The notes below the pieces were generated by a model, which saw only the letters and a program-made list of their open reading frames with translations, ran no database searches and was not told where the DNA came from. A DNA stretch of 64,000 nucleotides from Haemophilus haemolyticus M19501 (lineage in GTDB: Bacteria; Pseudomonadota; Gammaproteobacteria; Enterobacterales; Pasteurellaceae). Position numbers and translations under genes: made by a program. The DNA lies in assembly GCF_000222025.1 (NCBI RefSeq), contig NZ_AFQO01000008.1:174572-238571 (forward strand), given 5' to 3'. Shown in pieces: positions 37,882-47,469 of this stretch. Position 1 is the first letter of the stretch. Each line of letters starts with the position of its first letter.

Positions 37882-39222
37882 ATGCTTGCTAGAATGTTAT
37901 TTCAATCTTGGCGATTTGGTATCAAACGTAAATTGCTCGCCATTATAACTATTTTCTTAGCCGCTGGCTTAGTCTCTGCGCTGCTTGCTGTTTCCATTGA
38001 TATTGGTGACAAAATGGCGAAAGAGCTGAAATCTTACGGTGCCAATATTTTGGTGGAGCCAGCCAGCAATGCGGCATTGCCTGATGAACTCAGCCATAGT
38101 GCTTCATTATCTAGCCAAGATTTTTTAGATGAAAAAGAACTTCCCAACATCAAAGATATTTTCTGGCGAAATAATATCGTGGGTTTTGCCCCGTTGCTTT
38201 CAGCAAATGTACAAGCGACAAAATCTTCACAAAATTCCACCGCACTTTCAGCACCTAAAACAATTAATGTGCTTGGTACCTTCTTTGATCATAATATTGC
38301 CGTGCCTGATGAAGAGGATTACCACACTGGACAACGAATCATTAGCCCTTATTGGAAAGTGGAAGGGGAATGGGTTGATGATTTAAACAATGACTTTGGC
38401 GAAATCGTTCCTGCACTTGCTGGCGAACAACTAGCCAAAAGAAATGGTTGGAAAATTGGCGATAAACTTAGCTTAAGTTACACAAACGATAACGGCGAAA
38501 GCCAACAAAGTGCAGTAGAAATTAAAGGCATTTTAAGCACTGGTGGAACAGAAGATAATCAGCTTGTGATGCCCCTAAGTGCGGTACAAAATTTGCTGGG
38601 TTTAGAAGGCAAAGTGCAATCCGTTCGTGTATCTGCCCTCACCGTGCCAGAAAATGATCTTTCCCGTAAAGCGCGCGCGAATACTGATGCCTTAGATGCG
38701 GAAGCTTACGACCGTTGGTATTGCACTGCTTATGTTTCATCAATTTCCCATCAATTAGAAGAAGCAATTTCTGGCGCAATGGTTCGCCCAATTTGGCAAG
38801 TTGCTGCGTCTGAAGGTGTAGTCATTGGTAAAATCCAACTCTTACTGGCGGTCGTTACCTTCGCGGCATTAATCGCTGCGGCAATGGGTATCGCTTCCTT
38901 AATGAGCGCAGGAATTATCGAACGCTCAAAAGAAATTGGCTTAATGAAAGCACTGGGTGCTTATCAATGGCAAATCACCTTATTGTTCTACTGCGAAGCA
39001 GTGTTAAGTGCATTAGTAGGCGGAATATTTGGCTGTTTAGCAGGATGGGGATTAGCCAAATTTATTGGTGCCGCCTTATTCGGTGCGCCTCTTGATTTTG
39101 CTTGGATCGTCGTGCCTTGTGTTCTCGCACTTTCTATTCTTATTGCTGTGATTGGCACTTGGTTCCCAGCGCATAAAATCGCTAAACTTTATCCTGTCGA
39201 GGTGCTTTATGGCAGAGCATAA
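37882..39222 (+). CDS. ABC transporter permease 1 of the P19 iron locus (FtsX-like)
   Basis: The 446-residue protein has one N-terminal helix (15-38), a large periplasmic MacB-type domain, and three C-terminal helices with the FtsX core IERSKEIGLMKALGAYQWQITLLFYCEAVLSALVGG. MacB-type permeases usually work across the periplasm rather than moving substrate through the membrane. It starts 2 bases after the DUF2318 gene and overlaps the second permease by 14 bases. The same pair occurs in Campylobacter p19 loci. Confidence 0.9.
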   Translation: MLARMLFQSWRFGIKRKLLAIITIFLAAGLVSALLAVSIDIGDKMAKELKSYGANILVEPASNAALPDELSHSASLSSQDFLDEKELPNIKDIFWRNNIVGFAPLLSANVQATKSSQNSTALSAPKTINVLGTFFDHNIAVPDEEDYHTGQRIISPYWKVEGEWVDDLNNDFGEIVPALAGEQLAKRNGWKIGDKLSLSYTNDNGESQQSAVEIKGILSTGGTEDNQLVMPLSAVQNLLGLEGKVQSVRVSALTVPENDLSRKARANTDALDAEAYDRWYCTAYVSSISHQLEEAISGAMVRPIWQVAASEGVVIGKIQLLLAVVTFAALIAAAMGIASLMSAGIIERSKEIGLMKALGAYQWQITLLFYCEAVLSALVGGIFGCLAGWGLAKFIGAALFGAPLDFAWIVVPCVLALSILIAVIGTWFPAHKIAKLYPVEVLYGRA

Positions 39223-40363
39223 AAGCGCAAGCACTCAAAGCATGTTCTGGCGATTAATTTTCCGCGCGTTGCGATTACGCCTCCAACGAGTGTTCATTAT
39301 TTTCACCGCACTTACTGTAGGAGCAAGCATTGTCACTGCAATGGCAGCGGTTTACTTCGACATCAATACCAAAATGAGCCAAGAACTCCGCACTTTCGGA
39401 GCAAATTTCTACATTGGTTCAGCCGATGGTGGAATGATGAATCAAGCAGAATTAAACGCAATTTTACAAAAAGCACCCGATGGTTTTATCACTGCTGCCA
39501 GTCCTTACCTTTATGGCGTCGCACGTAGTGATTTAGAAAAAATTGTACTGATGGGCGTAAATTTTGATGCCATGCGAATCCTCTCCCCTTACTGGCAAAT
39601 TACGGGATCAGCAATCAACGTAAATTTTGACGATCGTAATGCAATGATTGGGAAAACCCTTGCGGAACGATTACATGTGAAAGTGGGTGATAGCCTACAA
39701 CTCTCTAAAAATGCCGTGGAAAAACACAGTTTCAACATTAAAGGAATTGTAGAAGCCGGTGATGCAACTGACAATATGCTTATTGTAAATGTTGAATTTG
39801 CACAAAATTGGTTGGATAAAGAAGGTGTAGTAAACAACGTCTTACTCAATGTGCAAAATGAGCTAGGCGTCAATACAGTGGATCAATTTGCCGAAAAAAT
39901 CATGCAACAATATCCCGATTTAACCGCTCGCCCGATCCGTAAAGTTTCCGCTTCAGAAGGACAAATTTTAGAAAAAATTAAAGGCTTAATGGGCTTAATT
40001 TCCCTTGTAATTTTGGTGCTTGCAACCTTATGTGTGAACACCACCTTAATTGCAATTGTCGGCGAACGCTCCAAAGAATTTGCCTTACAGAAAGCACTGG
40101 GCGCGAGAAAATTAGACATCATTCGCCAAATCAGCACTGAAATTTTAATTATCGCGTTTTGTGCGATTATTATCGGACTTGGATTGGGTTATTTATTAGC
40201 TCAAGTATTGGGAATAACCGTATTCAAATCTTATATTGATATGCGACTGCCTGTATTGCCAATTACGATTGTACTTTCGTTATTAGTGGCATTTGTGGCT
40301 GTTATTATTCCAACACGTCGAGCATTAAGTATTAATGTTGCGAATGTGTTGAAGGGTGAGTAA
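39209..40363 (+). CDS. ABC transporter permease 2 of the P19 iron locus (FtsX-like)
   Basis: The 384-residue protein is a second FtsX-like permease, similar in layout to its neighbour: an N-terminal helix near 28-52, a periplasmic domain, and three C-terminal helices with GERSKEFALQKALGARKLDIIRQISTEILI. I chose the ATG at 39209 (MAEHKSASTQS), which overlaps the preceding gene by 14 bases; a longer start inside that gene is unlikely. The two permeases presumably form a heterodimer. Confidence 0.9.
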   Translation: MAEHKSASTQSMFWRLIFRALRLRLQRVFIIFTALTVGASIVTAMAAVYFDINTKMSQELRTFGANFYIGSADGGMMNQAELNAILQKAPDGFITAASPYLYGVARSDLEKIVLMGVNFDAMRILSPYWQITGSAINVNFDDRNAMIGKTLAERLHVKVGDSLQLSKNAVEKHSFNIKGIVEAGDATDNMLIVNVEFAQNWLDKEGVVNNVLLNVQNELGVNTVDQFAEKIMQQYPDLTARPIRKVSASEGQILEKIKGLMGLISLVILVLATLCVNTTLIAIVGERSKEFALQKALGARKLDIIRQISTEILIIAFCAIIIGLGLGYLLAQVLGITVFKSYIDMRLPVLPITIVLSLLVAFVAVIIPTRRALSINVANVLKGE

Positions 40364-40404
40364 AAGTGAAATGCTTATAAATTAGATAATAAAAGAGAAA
40401 AACT

Positions 40405-41079
40405 ATGACCAACTTTGTAATAGAAACCCAACATTTATACAAACGCTTCGGGCAAGTTACCGCGCTGGAAGACATTAATATTCAAATCAAACAAGGGGAA
40501 TTTGTTGCGATTATGGGGGCATCAGGCTCTGGTAAAACTACCTTGATGAATATTTTAACGGGCTTAGATACCGCTAGCGAAGGTAAAGTCATTTTAGATG
40601 GTGTTGATGCTGCCCAATTAGATGAAGTCGGTCGTCAACGTTTCCGCGCAGAAAAAATTGGCTTAGTATTTCAACAATTCCATTTAATCCCTTATTTGAC
40701 CGCTCTTGAAAACGTGATGCTGGCACAACATTATCACAGCGTGATTGATGAAGTATCTGCCAAAGCGGTATTAGAACAAGTAGGCTTAGGCCATCGTATT
40801 GATCATCGCCCTAGCCAACTTTCAGGCGGTGAGCAACAACGTGTTTGCATTGCACGTGCGTTAGTGAATCAACCGCCCGTTATCTTTGCCGATGAACCAA
40901 CGGGAAATTTAGATGAGCAAAACGAATCTTTAGTACTAGATTTACTCACAAAACTTAATCAACAAGGGCGCACTATTGTAATGGTGACGCATAATCCAGA
41001 GTTAGGTGAACTCACCGATCGTGTTATTTATTTACATCACGGAAAATTTGTAAAGGAAGAAAATCATGCGAACAAATAA
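40405..41079 (+). CDS. ABC transporter ATPase of the P19 iron locus
   Basis: The 224-residue LolD/MacB-type ATPase has Walker A GASGSGKTT near residue 36, the Q-loop VFQQFHLIPYLTALENVMLA, the signature LSGGEQQRVCIARALV, Walker B VIFADEPTGNLDEQN, and the switch His in MVTHNPEL. It should power the two preceding FtsX-like permeases. It overlaps the thioredoxin-like gene by 14 bases. Confidence 0.95.
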   Translation: MTNFVIETQHLYKRFGQVTALEDINIQIKQGEFVAIMGASGSGKTTLMNILTGLDTASEGKVILDGVDAAQLDEVGRQRFRAEKIGLVFQQFHLIPYLTALENVMLAQHYHSVIDEVSAKAVLEQVGLGHRIDHRPSQLSGGEQQRVCIARALVNQPPVIFADEPTGNLDEQNESLVLDLLTKLNQQGRTIVMVTHNPELGELTDRVIYLHHGKFVKEENHANK

Positions 41080-41548
41080 ACTATTGAAATTAGTTGCCAT
41101 AAGTGCGGTTATTTTTGGCGCCGTTTCTTGTAAAGATGAAGTTGCCTCAGTAGGGCAAAAAGCGCCTGATATTGCTGCCTATGATCTTCAAGGCAATCCT
41201 GCAAACCTTGAAAATTGGAAAGGCACACGCTTACTTATTTTTTGGTCAGAAACTTGCGGACGTTGCATCGCAGAATTAAAAGAATTTGAAAAACTCGCAG
41301 AAGAGAATCCTGGAAAAGTTTCACTTATTGCGATTAATGTGGATAGCGATAAAATGGACACCAAAGCCGTCGTGGCTAAACGTGAACTCCATTTGCCTGT
41401 AATTAAAGATCAAATGAAAATTACAGCAGAACGTTATCAACTTATCGGCACACCAACTTCATTTGTCATTAGCCCTGAAGGAAATATTCAAGCTAAATAT
41501 GAAGGCAAAATTCCCGAAGGCGATTTAAGTAAATTATTTAAAGGATAA
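41066..41548 (+). CDS. TlpA-like thioredoxin lipoprotein of the P19 locus
   Basis: The 160-residue protein has a lipoprotein signal ending in VSC (Cys22). The thioredoxin-like domain has the active site CGRC in FWSETCGRCIAELKEFEKLA near 75 and the cis-Pro in LIGTPTSFVISPEG. It is probably a periplasmic reductase or disulfide exchanger that keeps Cys pairs of the DUF2318 protein reduced; that partner is inferred. Campylobacter loci have two such proteins, here there is one followed by a cytochrome. Confidence 0.9.
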   Translation: MRTNKLLKLVAISAVIFGAVSCKDEVASVGQKAPDIAAYDLQGNPANLENWKGTRLLIFWSETCGRCIAELKEFEKLAEENPGKVSLIAINVDSDKMDTKAVVAKRELHLPVIKDQMKITAERYQLIGTPTSFVISPEGNIQAKYEGKIPEGDLSKLFKG

Positions 41549-41551
41549 TCC

Positions 41552-41872
41552 ATGAAACGAATTTACAAAGCTACTCTACTCTCTTTAAGCTTGCTCACCG
41601 CCAGCCAATTTGTATTAGCAGATGTTGATATGGAAAAAGCTGAAAATTTTTATAAACGAACCTGTGCCACTTGCCACGGGAAATCTGCTGAAAAATCAGC
41701 ATTGGGGCAATCCCAAATTATCAATACGCTAAATTCAGAGGAAATTTACACCGCACTTTCTGATCGTAAAAGCGGAAAAATACAAGGTGCAGGCAACATG
41801 ATAAAAATCAGATTGAGTGAAGAAGAGATAAAAATGCTATCTGAGTTTGTACCGACATTAAAAAATAAGTAA
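41552..41872 (+). CDS. Small periplasmic c-type cytochrome
   Basis: The 106-residue product has a signal peptide cleaved after FVLA near residue 23 and a class I cytochrome c fold: the haem motif CATCH in YKRTCATCHGKSAEKSALG, and a candidate axial Met in GAGNMIKIRLSEEEIKML. It is 3 bases after the thioredoxin gene and ends the iron locus. It could pass electrons to iron or to the DUF2318 protein during reduction or oxidation of iron; this is inference from position. Confidence 0.9.
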   Translation: MKRIYKATLLSLSLLTASQFVLADVDMEKAENFYKRTCATCHGKSAEKSALGQSQIINTLNSEEIYTALSDRKSGKIQGAGNMIKIRLSEEEIKMLSEFVPTLKNK

Positions 41873-41875
41873 ACA

Positions 41876-41905
41876 AAAATGCGGTCAATTTTGACCGCAT
41901 TTTTA
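41876..41905. terminator. Bidirectional terminator between the cytochrome and mltB
   Basis: AAAAATGCGGTCAA pairs with TTGACCGCATTTTT with a tiny loop. One base differs from an uptake signal in each arm. Confidence 0.75.
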
Positions 41906-42997
41906 TCACAACCCTACATTATCTTTAATCCGTTCAGCAAACATACCGATACTCAAGGCAAAATAATTAGATTTATTCCAATCTAAAATAGTACGGAAAT
42001 TATTTGAAACTAAAAATGCTCTGCCCGCTTCACGATCAGGGCGAACTAACCAAAGCTGAGCATTTTCAAGTATACTTAATTTTGCTTGCTCCTGTGGATT
42101 TGTGCTTTTTAAAATTAACCCCATCGCTTGCCAATCTTTCAAAGAGCGAGCTTTATTGCTTTCTGTGCCAGAATAACTCAAATCAATAGGTTGCGTAAGC
42201 ATCACCTCTACGCCCCAAGGCAAAGTATTATCCCAGCCTACTGTATGCAAATAATTGGCGATAGAAGCGAAAGTATCAAACTGGTTTTTCCAAATATCTT
42301 TTACGCCATCATTATTTCCATCAGCCGCATAACGTAAGAACGTGCTTGGCAACTGAGTTTGTCCCATCGCGCCCGCCCATGAACCTAACATACGTTCACG
42401 TTGAATATGATCTTTTTCAAGCATTTTCATGGCTGAAATAAATTCTTTCGTAAATAATTTTTCTCTACGACCTTCAAAAGCCAAGGTTGCCACTGCAGAA
42501 AGTACATCATATTTGCCTTGATAATGCCCGAAACTACTTTCCATTCCCCATAACGCAAGCAAATACTCCTGCTGAACACCATATTTTAGGCTTGCTTTTT
42601 GCAATGAGGCTTGCACTTCCCAATAACGCTCACCCGCGACATTCACTTTATTTTGAGTTAGTACTCTATTGAGATAATTGCTCGTACCATTAGGATTAGC
42701 CACTGTAGGGAAATTAGGATCTCTTTTACGAATTTTACCGGCTTGTTCACGATCTAAATCTACTGCCTTTTGCATATAGAGAATATTATTTTGAGCATTT
42801 AATACTGATAATGACACACCTTCAGCAGCTGCTTTACCTTTTAAAAATTGAACATAATCATTAAAATTTTCTGGCGTTCTTGGTTTAGCATAATTGGTGC
42901 TATTAACCACTGACTTAATATCAGACGAACTAGAACAGCCAACTAAAAAAAGTGCGGTGGATAATGCAGAAATTTTAAATAACATATTCAATTTCAT
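41906..42997 (-). CDS. mltB: Membrane-bound lytic murein transglycosylase B
   Basis: MltB cleaves peptidoglycan glycan strands to form 1,6-anhydro ends. The 363-residue lipoprotein has lipobox LVGC (Cys21) and the family-3 transglycosylase signatures: LLALWGMESSFGHYQGKYDVLSAVATLAFEGRREKLF with the catalytic Glu, GSWAGAMGQTQLPSTFLRYAADGNNDG, and SIANYLHTVGW. It starts 8 bases after lsgF, so it is probably transcribed with the lsg genes. Confidence 0.95.
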   Translation of the reverse strand: MKLNMLFKISALSTALFLVGCSSSSDIKSVVNSTNYAKPRTPENFNDYVQFLKGKAAAEGVSLSVLNAQNNILYMQKAVDLDREQAGKIRKRDPNFPTVANPNGTSNYLNRVLTQNKVNVAGERYWEVQASLQKASLKYGVQQEYLLALWGMESSFGHYQGKYDVLSAVATLAFEGRREKLFTKEFISAMKMLEKDHIQRERMLGSWAGAMGQTQLPSTFLRYAADGNNDGVKDIWKNQFDTFASIANYLHTVGWDNTLPWGVEVMLTQPIDLSYSGTESNKARSLKDWQAMGLILKSTNPQEQAKLSILENAQLWLVRPDREAGRAFLVSNNFRTILDWNKSNYFALSIGMFAERIKDNVGL

Positions 42998-43005
42998 CGT
43001 ATTTC

Positions 43006-43809
43006 CTATTTACGTAAAAAAGTTTGATAAAGGTTTTTCAATAACGAGGTTGGCAATAAACGAGAACCAAAACGCAATGCAAAAGTAAATAATCCAGATA
43101 ACAAACCCTGAATTCCCAAACGATATTTTAATTTGAACAAACGCCATTCTGCTTTAGCTTGATTGACACCACGGCGGCGACTCACCATACCATTTCCCAC
43201 ACGCGCATAAACTAAAATATCTGGCAAATTCGCCATATATAAACCTTGTGCGACAAGTTTGATCCACAAATAATAATCTTCTTGAAGATCTTCATATCCA
43301 CCACAATTAATGACCGCACTTTTTTGATATGCCACCGTCATATGATTAAACGGACAACGTTTTTGCGTGAATTTGATAATTTCTTGAGCAGACGTTGGCA
43401 CATTACGATATGCCACAATATCATTGATATTTTCACCAAATTCAGCAATTTGTCCGCCAAAAATGATGGTTTCAGGGTGCTGTTCAATAAACGCTACTTG
43501 CTTTTCAAAACGATCAGGCACGCAAATATCATCGGTATCCATACGGAAAACCCAGTCATAATCACAATGCAATAAACCTTCGTTCAAGGCTTTGCCTAAG
43601 CCCCGATTTTGCGGCAATTTAACTAATTTTAATGGCAGTTTTGTTTCAAATTCTGTCACAACAGATTCTAATTCTGGCGTTACTGCGCCATCAAAAACCA
43701 AGACAATTTCATCTGCTTGACGAGTTTGTGCCACAAGACTTTCAAAACACTCTCGCAAGAATTGAGGATTTTCCTTAATATATAAGGACATTAGGACTGA
43801 AAATTTCAT
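43006..43809 (-). CDS. lsgF: Family 2 glycosyltransferase LsgF
   Basis: The 267-residue enzyme is a GT2 transferase with MKFSVLMSLYIKENPQFLRECFESLVAQT at the N-terminus, NRGLGKALNEGL, and the metal-binding DTDD motif in FRMDTDDICVPDRF near 95. It is the sixth gene of the lsg (lipooligosaccharide synthesis) locus. Sequence alone does not reveal the sugar; relatives transfer galactose or N-acetylglucosamine. It ends the glycosyltransferase set and mltB follows. Confidence 0.9.
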   Translation of the reverse strand: MKFSVLMSLYIKENPQFLRECFESLVAQTRQADEIVLVFDGAVTPELESVVTEFETKLPLKLVKLPQNRGLGKALNEGLLHCDYDWVFRMDTDDICVPDRFEKQVAFIEQHPETIIFGGQIAEFGENINDIVAYRNVPTSAQEIIKFTQKRCPFNHMTVAYQKSAVINCGGYEDLQEDYYLWIKLVAQGLYMANLPDILVYARVGNGMVSRRRGVNQAKAEWRLFKLKYRLGIQGLLSGLFTFALRFGSRLLPTSLLKNLYQTFLRK

Positions 43810-43810
43810 T

Positions 43811-44695
43811 TTATTTTCCCAACCGTTTTAAATTAATGGCTAATTTTGGCGAAATTAAAATAACCAACGTAATAATGAATTGTTTAATGCTTTTTGTTTT
43901 CTTAAAAATATCAAAATAATATTTTGCTGCTTTACGCGATAAATTCATGACATGGGGATAAGCCAAAATATAGCTCGCGTTAATATCAAAATTACGAGCT
44001 TGCTCTACCGTTTTCACATAATGCTCGCGAATATAATCAATGGCTTTTTGCGTATTAGTGGTATCCGTAGACACACTTGAGCGTTTAGTATGGAAAGTAC
44101 AATAAGTTAGTGGTTCATTAATTTTATAAGGGGTAAAACTTGGCTCTTGTAACAGTTTTAACAAGAAATCATAGTCTTCCAAAGAACGAAGTGCGGTGGA
44201 TAATCCACCTATTTTTAAAAACATCTCTTTTTTAATTGCAACCATTGGCATGCCACCAATCTTATTGGCTAACAAAATACGTTCTATCGAGATTTCTTGG
44301 GGTTCAATCGGTCGAGTCACATAAGTAAACCCTTCATTGACCATTTCACACTTAGCTGGATGATAAATAAAATTAATATTCGGATTTTGCTTAATAACTT
44401 GTAATACTTTTTCACATTTTTCCGGCATAAAACGATCATCATCATCGAGAAAAAGCAACCAATCTCCCTTTGATGCACGCGCGCCAATATTACGACTTTC
44501 CGCTGCACCTTGATTGGTTTCATTACGAATCACTGTAACTGGAAAAGAATAGCGTTGCTCAACGATGACTTTTTCTTTTGAGCAATCATCCACAATAATT
44601 ACTTCAAAATGAGTCGATGTTTGGTGAGTTAAACTTTCTAATAAGGCTGGCACTTCTGCTTTTCGATTATAAGAAGGCACAATAATGCTTAACAT
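43811..44695 (-). CDS. lsgE: Family 2 glycosyltransferase LsgE
   Basis: The 294-residue GT2 enzyme begins MLSIIVPSYNRKAEVPALLESLTHQ, with VDDCS near 36, NQGAAESRNIGARASKGDWLLFLDDDDRFMPEK carrying the DDDD metal site near 88, and a C-terminal helical part with ISPKLAINLKRLGK. It starts 11 bases after lsgD and ends 1 base before lsgF. The sugar it adds cannot be told from sequence. Confidence 0.9.
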   Translation of the reverse strand: MLSIIVPSYNRKAEVPALLESLTHQTSTHFEVIIVDDCSKEKVIVEQRYSFPVTVIRNETNQGAAESRNIGARASKGDWLLFLDDDDRFMPEKCEKVLQVIKQNPNINFIYHPAKCEMVNEGFTYVTRPIEPQEISIERILLANKIGGMPMVAIKKEMFLKIGGLSTALRSLEDYDFLLKLLQEPSFTPYKINEPLTYCTFHTKRSSVSTDTTNTQKAIDYIREHYVKTVEQARNFDINASYILAYPHVMNLSRKAAKYYFDIFKKTKSIKQFIITLVILISPKLAINLKRLGK

Positions 44696-44706
44696 AATTC
44701 CTTCCT

Positions 44707-45480
44707 TTAATTAGCCAAATTTTTCTTAATCGCAAAGATTTTTTTCAATGGATATTTCATTAATTTTTTAAACAAATTATTGGATAAAGATCCACGAACA
44801 CTTTCTAAATTGCTTATCAATACAGGATTTTCAATGACCATGAGAGGGCGAACCACTTTATTTCTTATATTAAAATCCTGTTCAAAGAGTAAAAAATCAT
44901 CCGCTAACCAAAACGGTTTATTTTGAGAAATTTGCTGAATAAATCTTCTTGCAGCTGATTTTTTTATAAGGTACCCCACCGTGCCAGCAAAATAACTTTT
45001 ATAAGGAAAAGCGTAATTTACATTGCCTGTTTTTTTGCATAAAAAAGAGAAGGTTGTCGGATAATTAATTTCTAAATCAAAATCATTGAAATCATTAATT
45101 TTTGACTGCCCAACCAATATAATTTCAGACTCAAGTTTTTCTGCTAAAAGTGCGGTTAAATTTTTCTGAAAATCTGGATGGAATAAAGCGTCATCTTCGC
45201 AAACTAACGCATAACTATCTTCAGCGATATCATTGTCTTCAACAATTTTTTGGTATACAGAAAGATGACTTAATGTACAGCCGATTTCGCCCTTAGTGAC
45301 ATTACGGCCATAATGTGCTTTAAATTGTTCAATATTAAAAATAGTAGCTAATTCATCCCAATCTTTTTGCATGGTATTAACGGCAGAAAAAATTTGAAAA
45401 TCCTCAGTGTTTTTTTGAGAAAAGAATAATTCCCGACGCTGAATATCTTTATCTAAAGAGATCAAATATTTTTTTAACAT
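44707..45480 (-). CDS. lsgD: Family 25 glycosyltransferase LsgD
   Basis: The 257-residue protein matches GT25 LOS glycosyltransferases: [20 protein letters not shown] at the start, [16 protein letters not shown] near 75, [13 protein letters not shown] with the EDD motif near 100, and [17 protein letters not shown] near 165. I chose the ATG at 45480, which removes an overlap with lsgC and gives the usual N-terminus. GT25 enzymes commonly transfer galactose or glucose to the outer core. Confidence 0.9.
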   Translation of the reverse strand: MLKKYLISLDKDIQRRELFFSQKNTEDFQIFSAVNTMQKDWDELATIFNIEQFKAHYGRNVTKGEIGCTLSHLSVYQKIVEDNDIAEDSYALVCEDDALFHPDFQKNLTALLAEKLESEIILVGQSKINDFNDFDLEINYPTTFSFLCKKTGNVNYAFPYKSYFAGTVGYLIKKSAARRFIQQISQNKPFWLADDFLLFEQDFNIRNKVVRPLMVIENPVLISNLESVRGSLSNNLFKKLMKYPLKKIFAIKKNLAN

Positions 45481-45491
45481 AAAATTATTCC

Positions 45492-46553
45492 TTATAAAAT
45501 CGCTTTCCATTCTTCAATAATTTTCTCAATGCCATAATCTTCACTCATTAAACGAGATTTGTCTGACATTTGCTGATAAAGTTCAGGATTATTCATTAAT
45601 AAATCTAAACCATTAACCATTTCTTCAATATTATTTTGTTCACAAAGAAAACCATTTTCTTTATGTTCCACTAATTGCTTTACGCCCGGAGAACAATTAA
45701 AGGCAACAATAGGCAAGCCAAATGCCATCGCCTCAATAACGACTAAAGGCAACCCTTCTGTTTGTGAAGGTAAACAATAAATTGAACTGCTTTCATAATA
45801 AAAAGCGACATCATTGGTACGAGGAATAAAATTAACTGAATCTTCAATATCCAATGCTTTAGCAAGATTTTTTAAATTCTCTTCTTCCTCACCCGATCCC
45901 ACTATTTTTAAATTCCAATCTGGGTGATCTTTTGCTAAAACTTGCCAGGCTTTTAATAAATAATCAAAACCTTTATAAGAAAATAAATGCCCTACAGATA
46001 AAATAGTTTTATTTTCCAATTTTGCTAATTTATTTTTTGGCAAAAGCGTATTTGGGTTAGCTATACTGATTATATTGTTCGTTTTAAATTTTGCTTGCCA
46101 CAGCATTTTTTCTGACTCAGTTAATGTGACGATTTTATCACATCTTGTTGAAGCTAAATATTTACCGAGCGTACGAACTAGACGATTGCCAGTAAAGTTA
46201 AAAGAATAATGCTCCCATAAAATATGCTTTACATGTAAATTGACCAACGCCAAAGCTGAAAAGAGCATAATCGCACCATCAACCACAATTAAGGTATCCA
46301 GCTGTAATTCTTTAACCAATTCTCTTAATTTTTTTGTGATAGAAAAATAATCTTTTTTCAATGAATAGGGCAATTTATTCATTGCGTAAATATTAATTTT
46401 TTCATCGACTTGGAAAAAAGGCTTGTTACCGCCAATGCTAATAAAAGAAACATCATATCCCTGTTTAGCAAGAGCATTAGCAACATTAATGGAAACGCGC
46501 TCTGTTCCCCCCGTACTTTCGATATTCATAATAAAGAAACCAATTTTTTTCAT
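45492..46553 (-). CDS. lsgC: Family 4 glycosyltransferase LsgC
   Basis: The 353-residue GT-B fold protein has the N-terminal [21 protein letters not shown] segment and the C-terminal GT4 site [31 protein letters not shown], which binds the sugar nucleotide with two Glu of the E-x7-E motif (near 268-276). [20 protein letters not shown] is the interdomain start of the second Rossmann domain. It is third in lsgA-F. Confidence 0.92.
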   Translation of the reverse strand: MKKIGFFIMNIESTGGTERVSINVANALAKQGYDVSFISIGGNKPFFQVDEKINIYAMNKLPYSLKKDYFSITKKLRELVKELQLDTLIVVDGAIMLFSALALVNLHVKHILWEHYSFNFTGNRLVRTLGKYLASTRCDKIVTLTESEKMLWQAKFKTNNIISIANPNTLLPKNKLAKLENKTILSVGHLFSYKGFDYLLKAWQVLAKDHPDWNLKIVGSGEEEENLKNLAKALDIEDSVNFIPRTNDVAFYYESSSIYCLPSQTEGLPLVVIEAMAFGLPIVAFNCSPGVKQLVEHKENGFLCEQNNIEEMVNGLDLLMNNPELYQQMSDKSRLMSEDYGIEKIIEEWKAIL

Positions 46554-46554
46554 C

Positions 46555-47469
46555 TTAAATTTCCTTATAAATCGTTAATCCAAGCTTAGGAAATGAATCG
46601 TAACAGAATTGCCATCTTGGAATACTCGTTCTAATAAAACGAATTTCCACATTAGGATGACTTAATAAATTAAACGCAACAGAACTGAAGAACGTGTAAA
46701 TAATCACCTTTTTATTCGCTAAATGTTTAAATACGTAATCTTCAAAAATAAGTTCTGATTCAACATAATTTACCCCATCCACTCGATAATCTTCTGCTGG
46801 ATGAGGAAAATAATAGTCAAAAGGAATCTGATCTTTTAATTTTTTTATTAATGAGATGTTTTCCTCTTTTGTATTTAACAAGGGTTGTCCAATAAAAAAT
46901 GAGACTTCGCCATCTATCTCACCATCTACTTTATTATCCCATAAGGAAATAGGTTCAACATTGGAAACAATATTTTTGTAATTAGGATAAACCGTATAAT
47001 GTTTTTTTATTTTTTTAAATAATTTATGCACACTATATCTATCGCCAATAAAGGCTTTAATCAGTTTGTATTTAAATGTATCAGGCTCTCTCAATAAATT
47101 GGGATGTGGGAAAATATTATCTGAACCATCATCAAAGGTATAAAGCTCTTTAAATGAAACATGACTAAGATAAGTTTGTAGCCATAATGAATTAAGATTG
47201 GCGAGAAAAACCTTATCAAAACCTTTGTGCGTAATTTTATTCTTGAGCTGGCGCATTAACTTGAAAGAATCGAAACCTTTTAGATCTTTCCCCGTATCAA
47301 TGTTCATCGAATCACTACAAGCCTCTGCTAATTTACTCGCATACAAGGTTCTTTTTTTATCCCATACACCACCAAACATGACGCCAAAGAATTGCTCGTT
47401 AGGATGTAATTCAATGATTTTTCTCGCAATTAATACTTGCAATGGTGTGCAACAAAGAATGAGATTCAT
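46555..47469 (-). CDS. lsgB: Family 52 glycosyltransferase LsgB (sialyltransferase-like)
   Basis: The 304-residue protein belongs to GT52: [27 protein letters not shown] at the start, [15 protein letters not shown] near 113, [14 protein letters not shown] near 228 (the HP motif of CMP-sialic acid enzymes), and [18 protein letters not shown] near 270. In H. influenzae, LsgB is implicated in sialylation of lipooligosaccharide. It overlaps lsgA by 4 bases (ATGA). Confidence 0.9.
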   Translation of the reverse strand: MNLILCCTPLQVLIARKIIELHPNEQFFGVMFGGVWDKKRTLYASKLAEACSDSMNIDTGKDLKGFDSFKLMRQLKNKITHKGFDKVFLANLNSLWLQTYLSHVSFKELYTFDDGSDNIFPHPNLLREPDTFKYKLIKAFIGDRYSVHKLFKKIKKHYTVYPNYKNIVSNVEPISLWDNKVDGEIDGEVSFFIGQPLLNTKEENISLIKKLKDQIPFDYYFPHPAEDYRVDGVNYVESELIFEDYVFKHLANKKVIIYTFFSSVAFNLLSHPNVEIRFIRTSIPRWQFCYDSFPKLGLTIYKEI

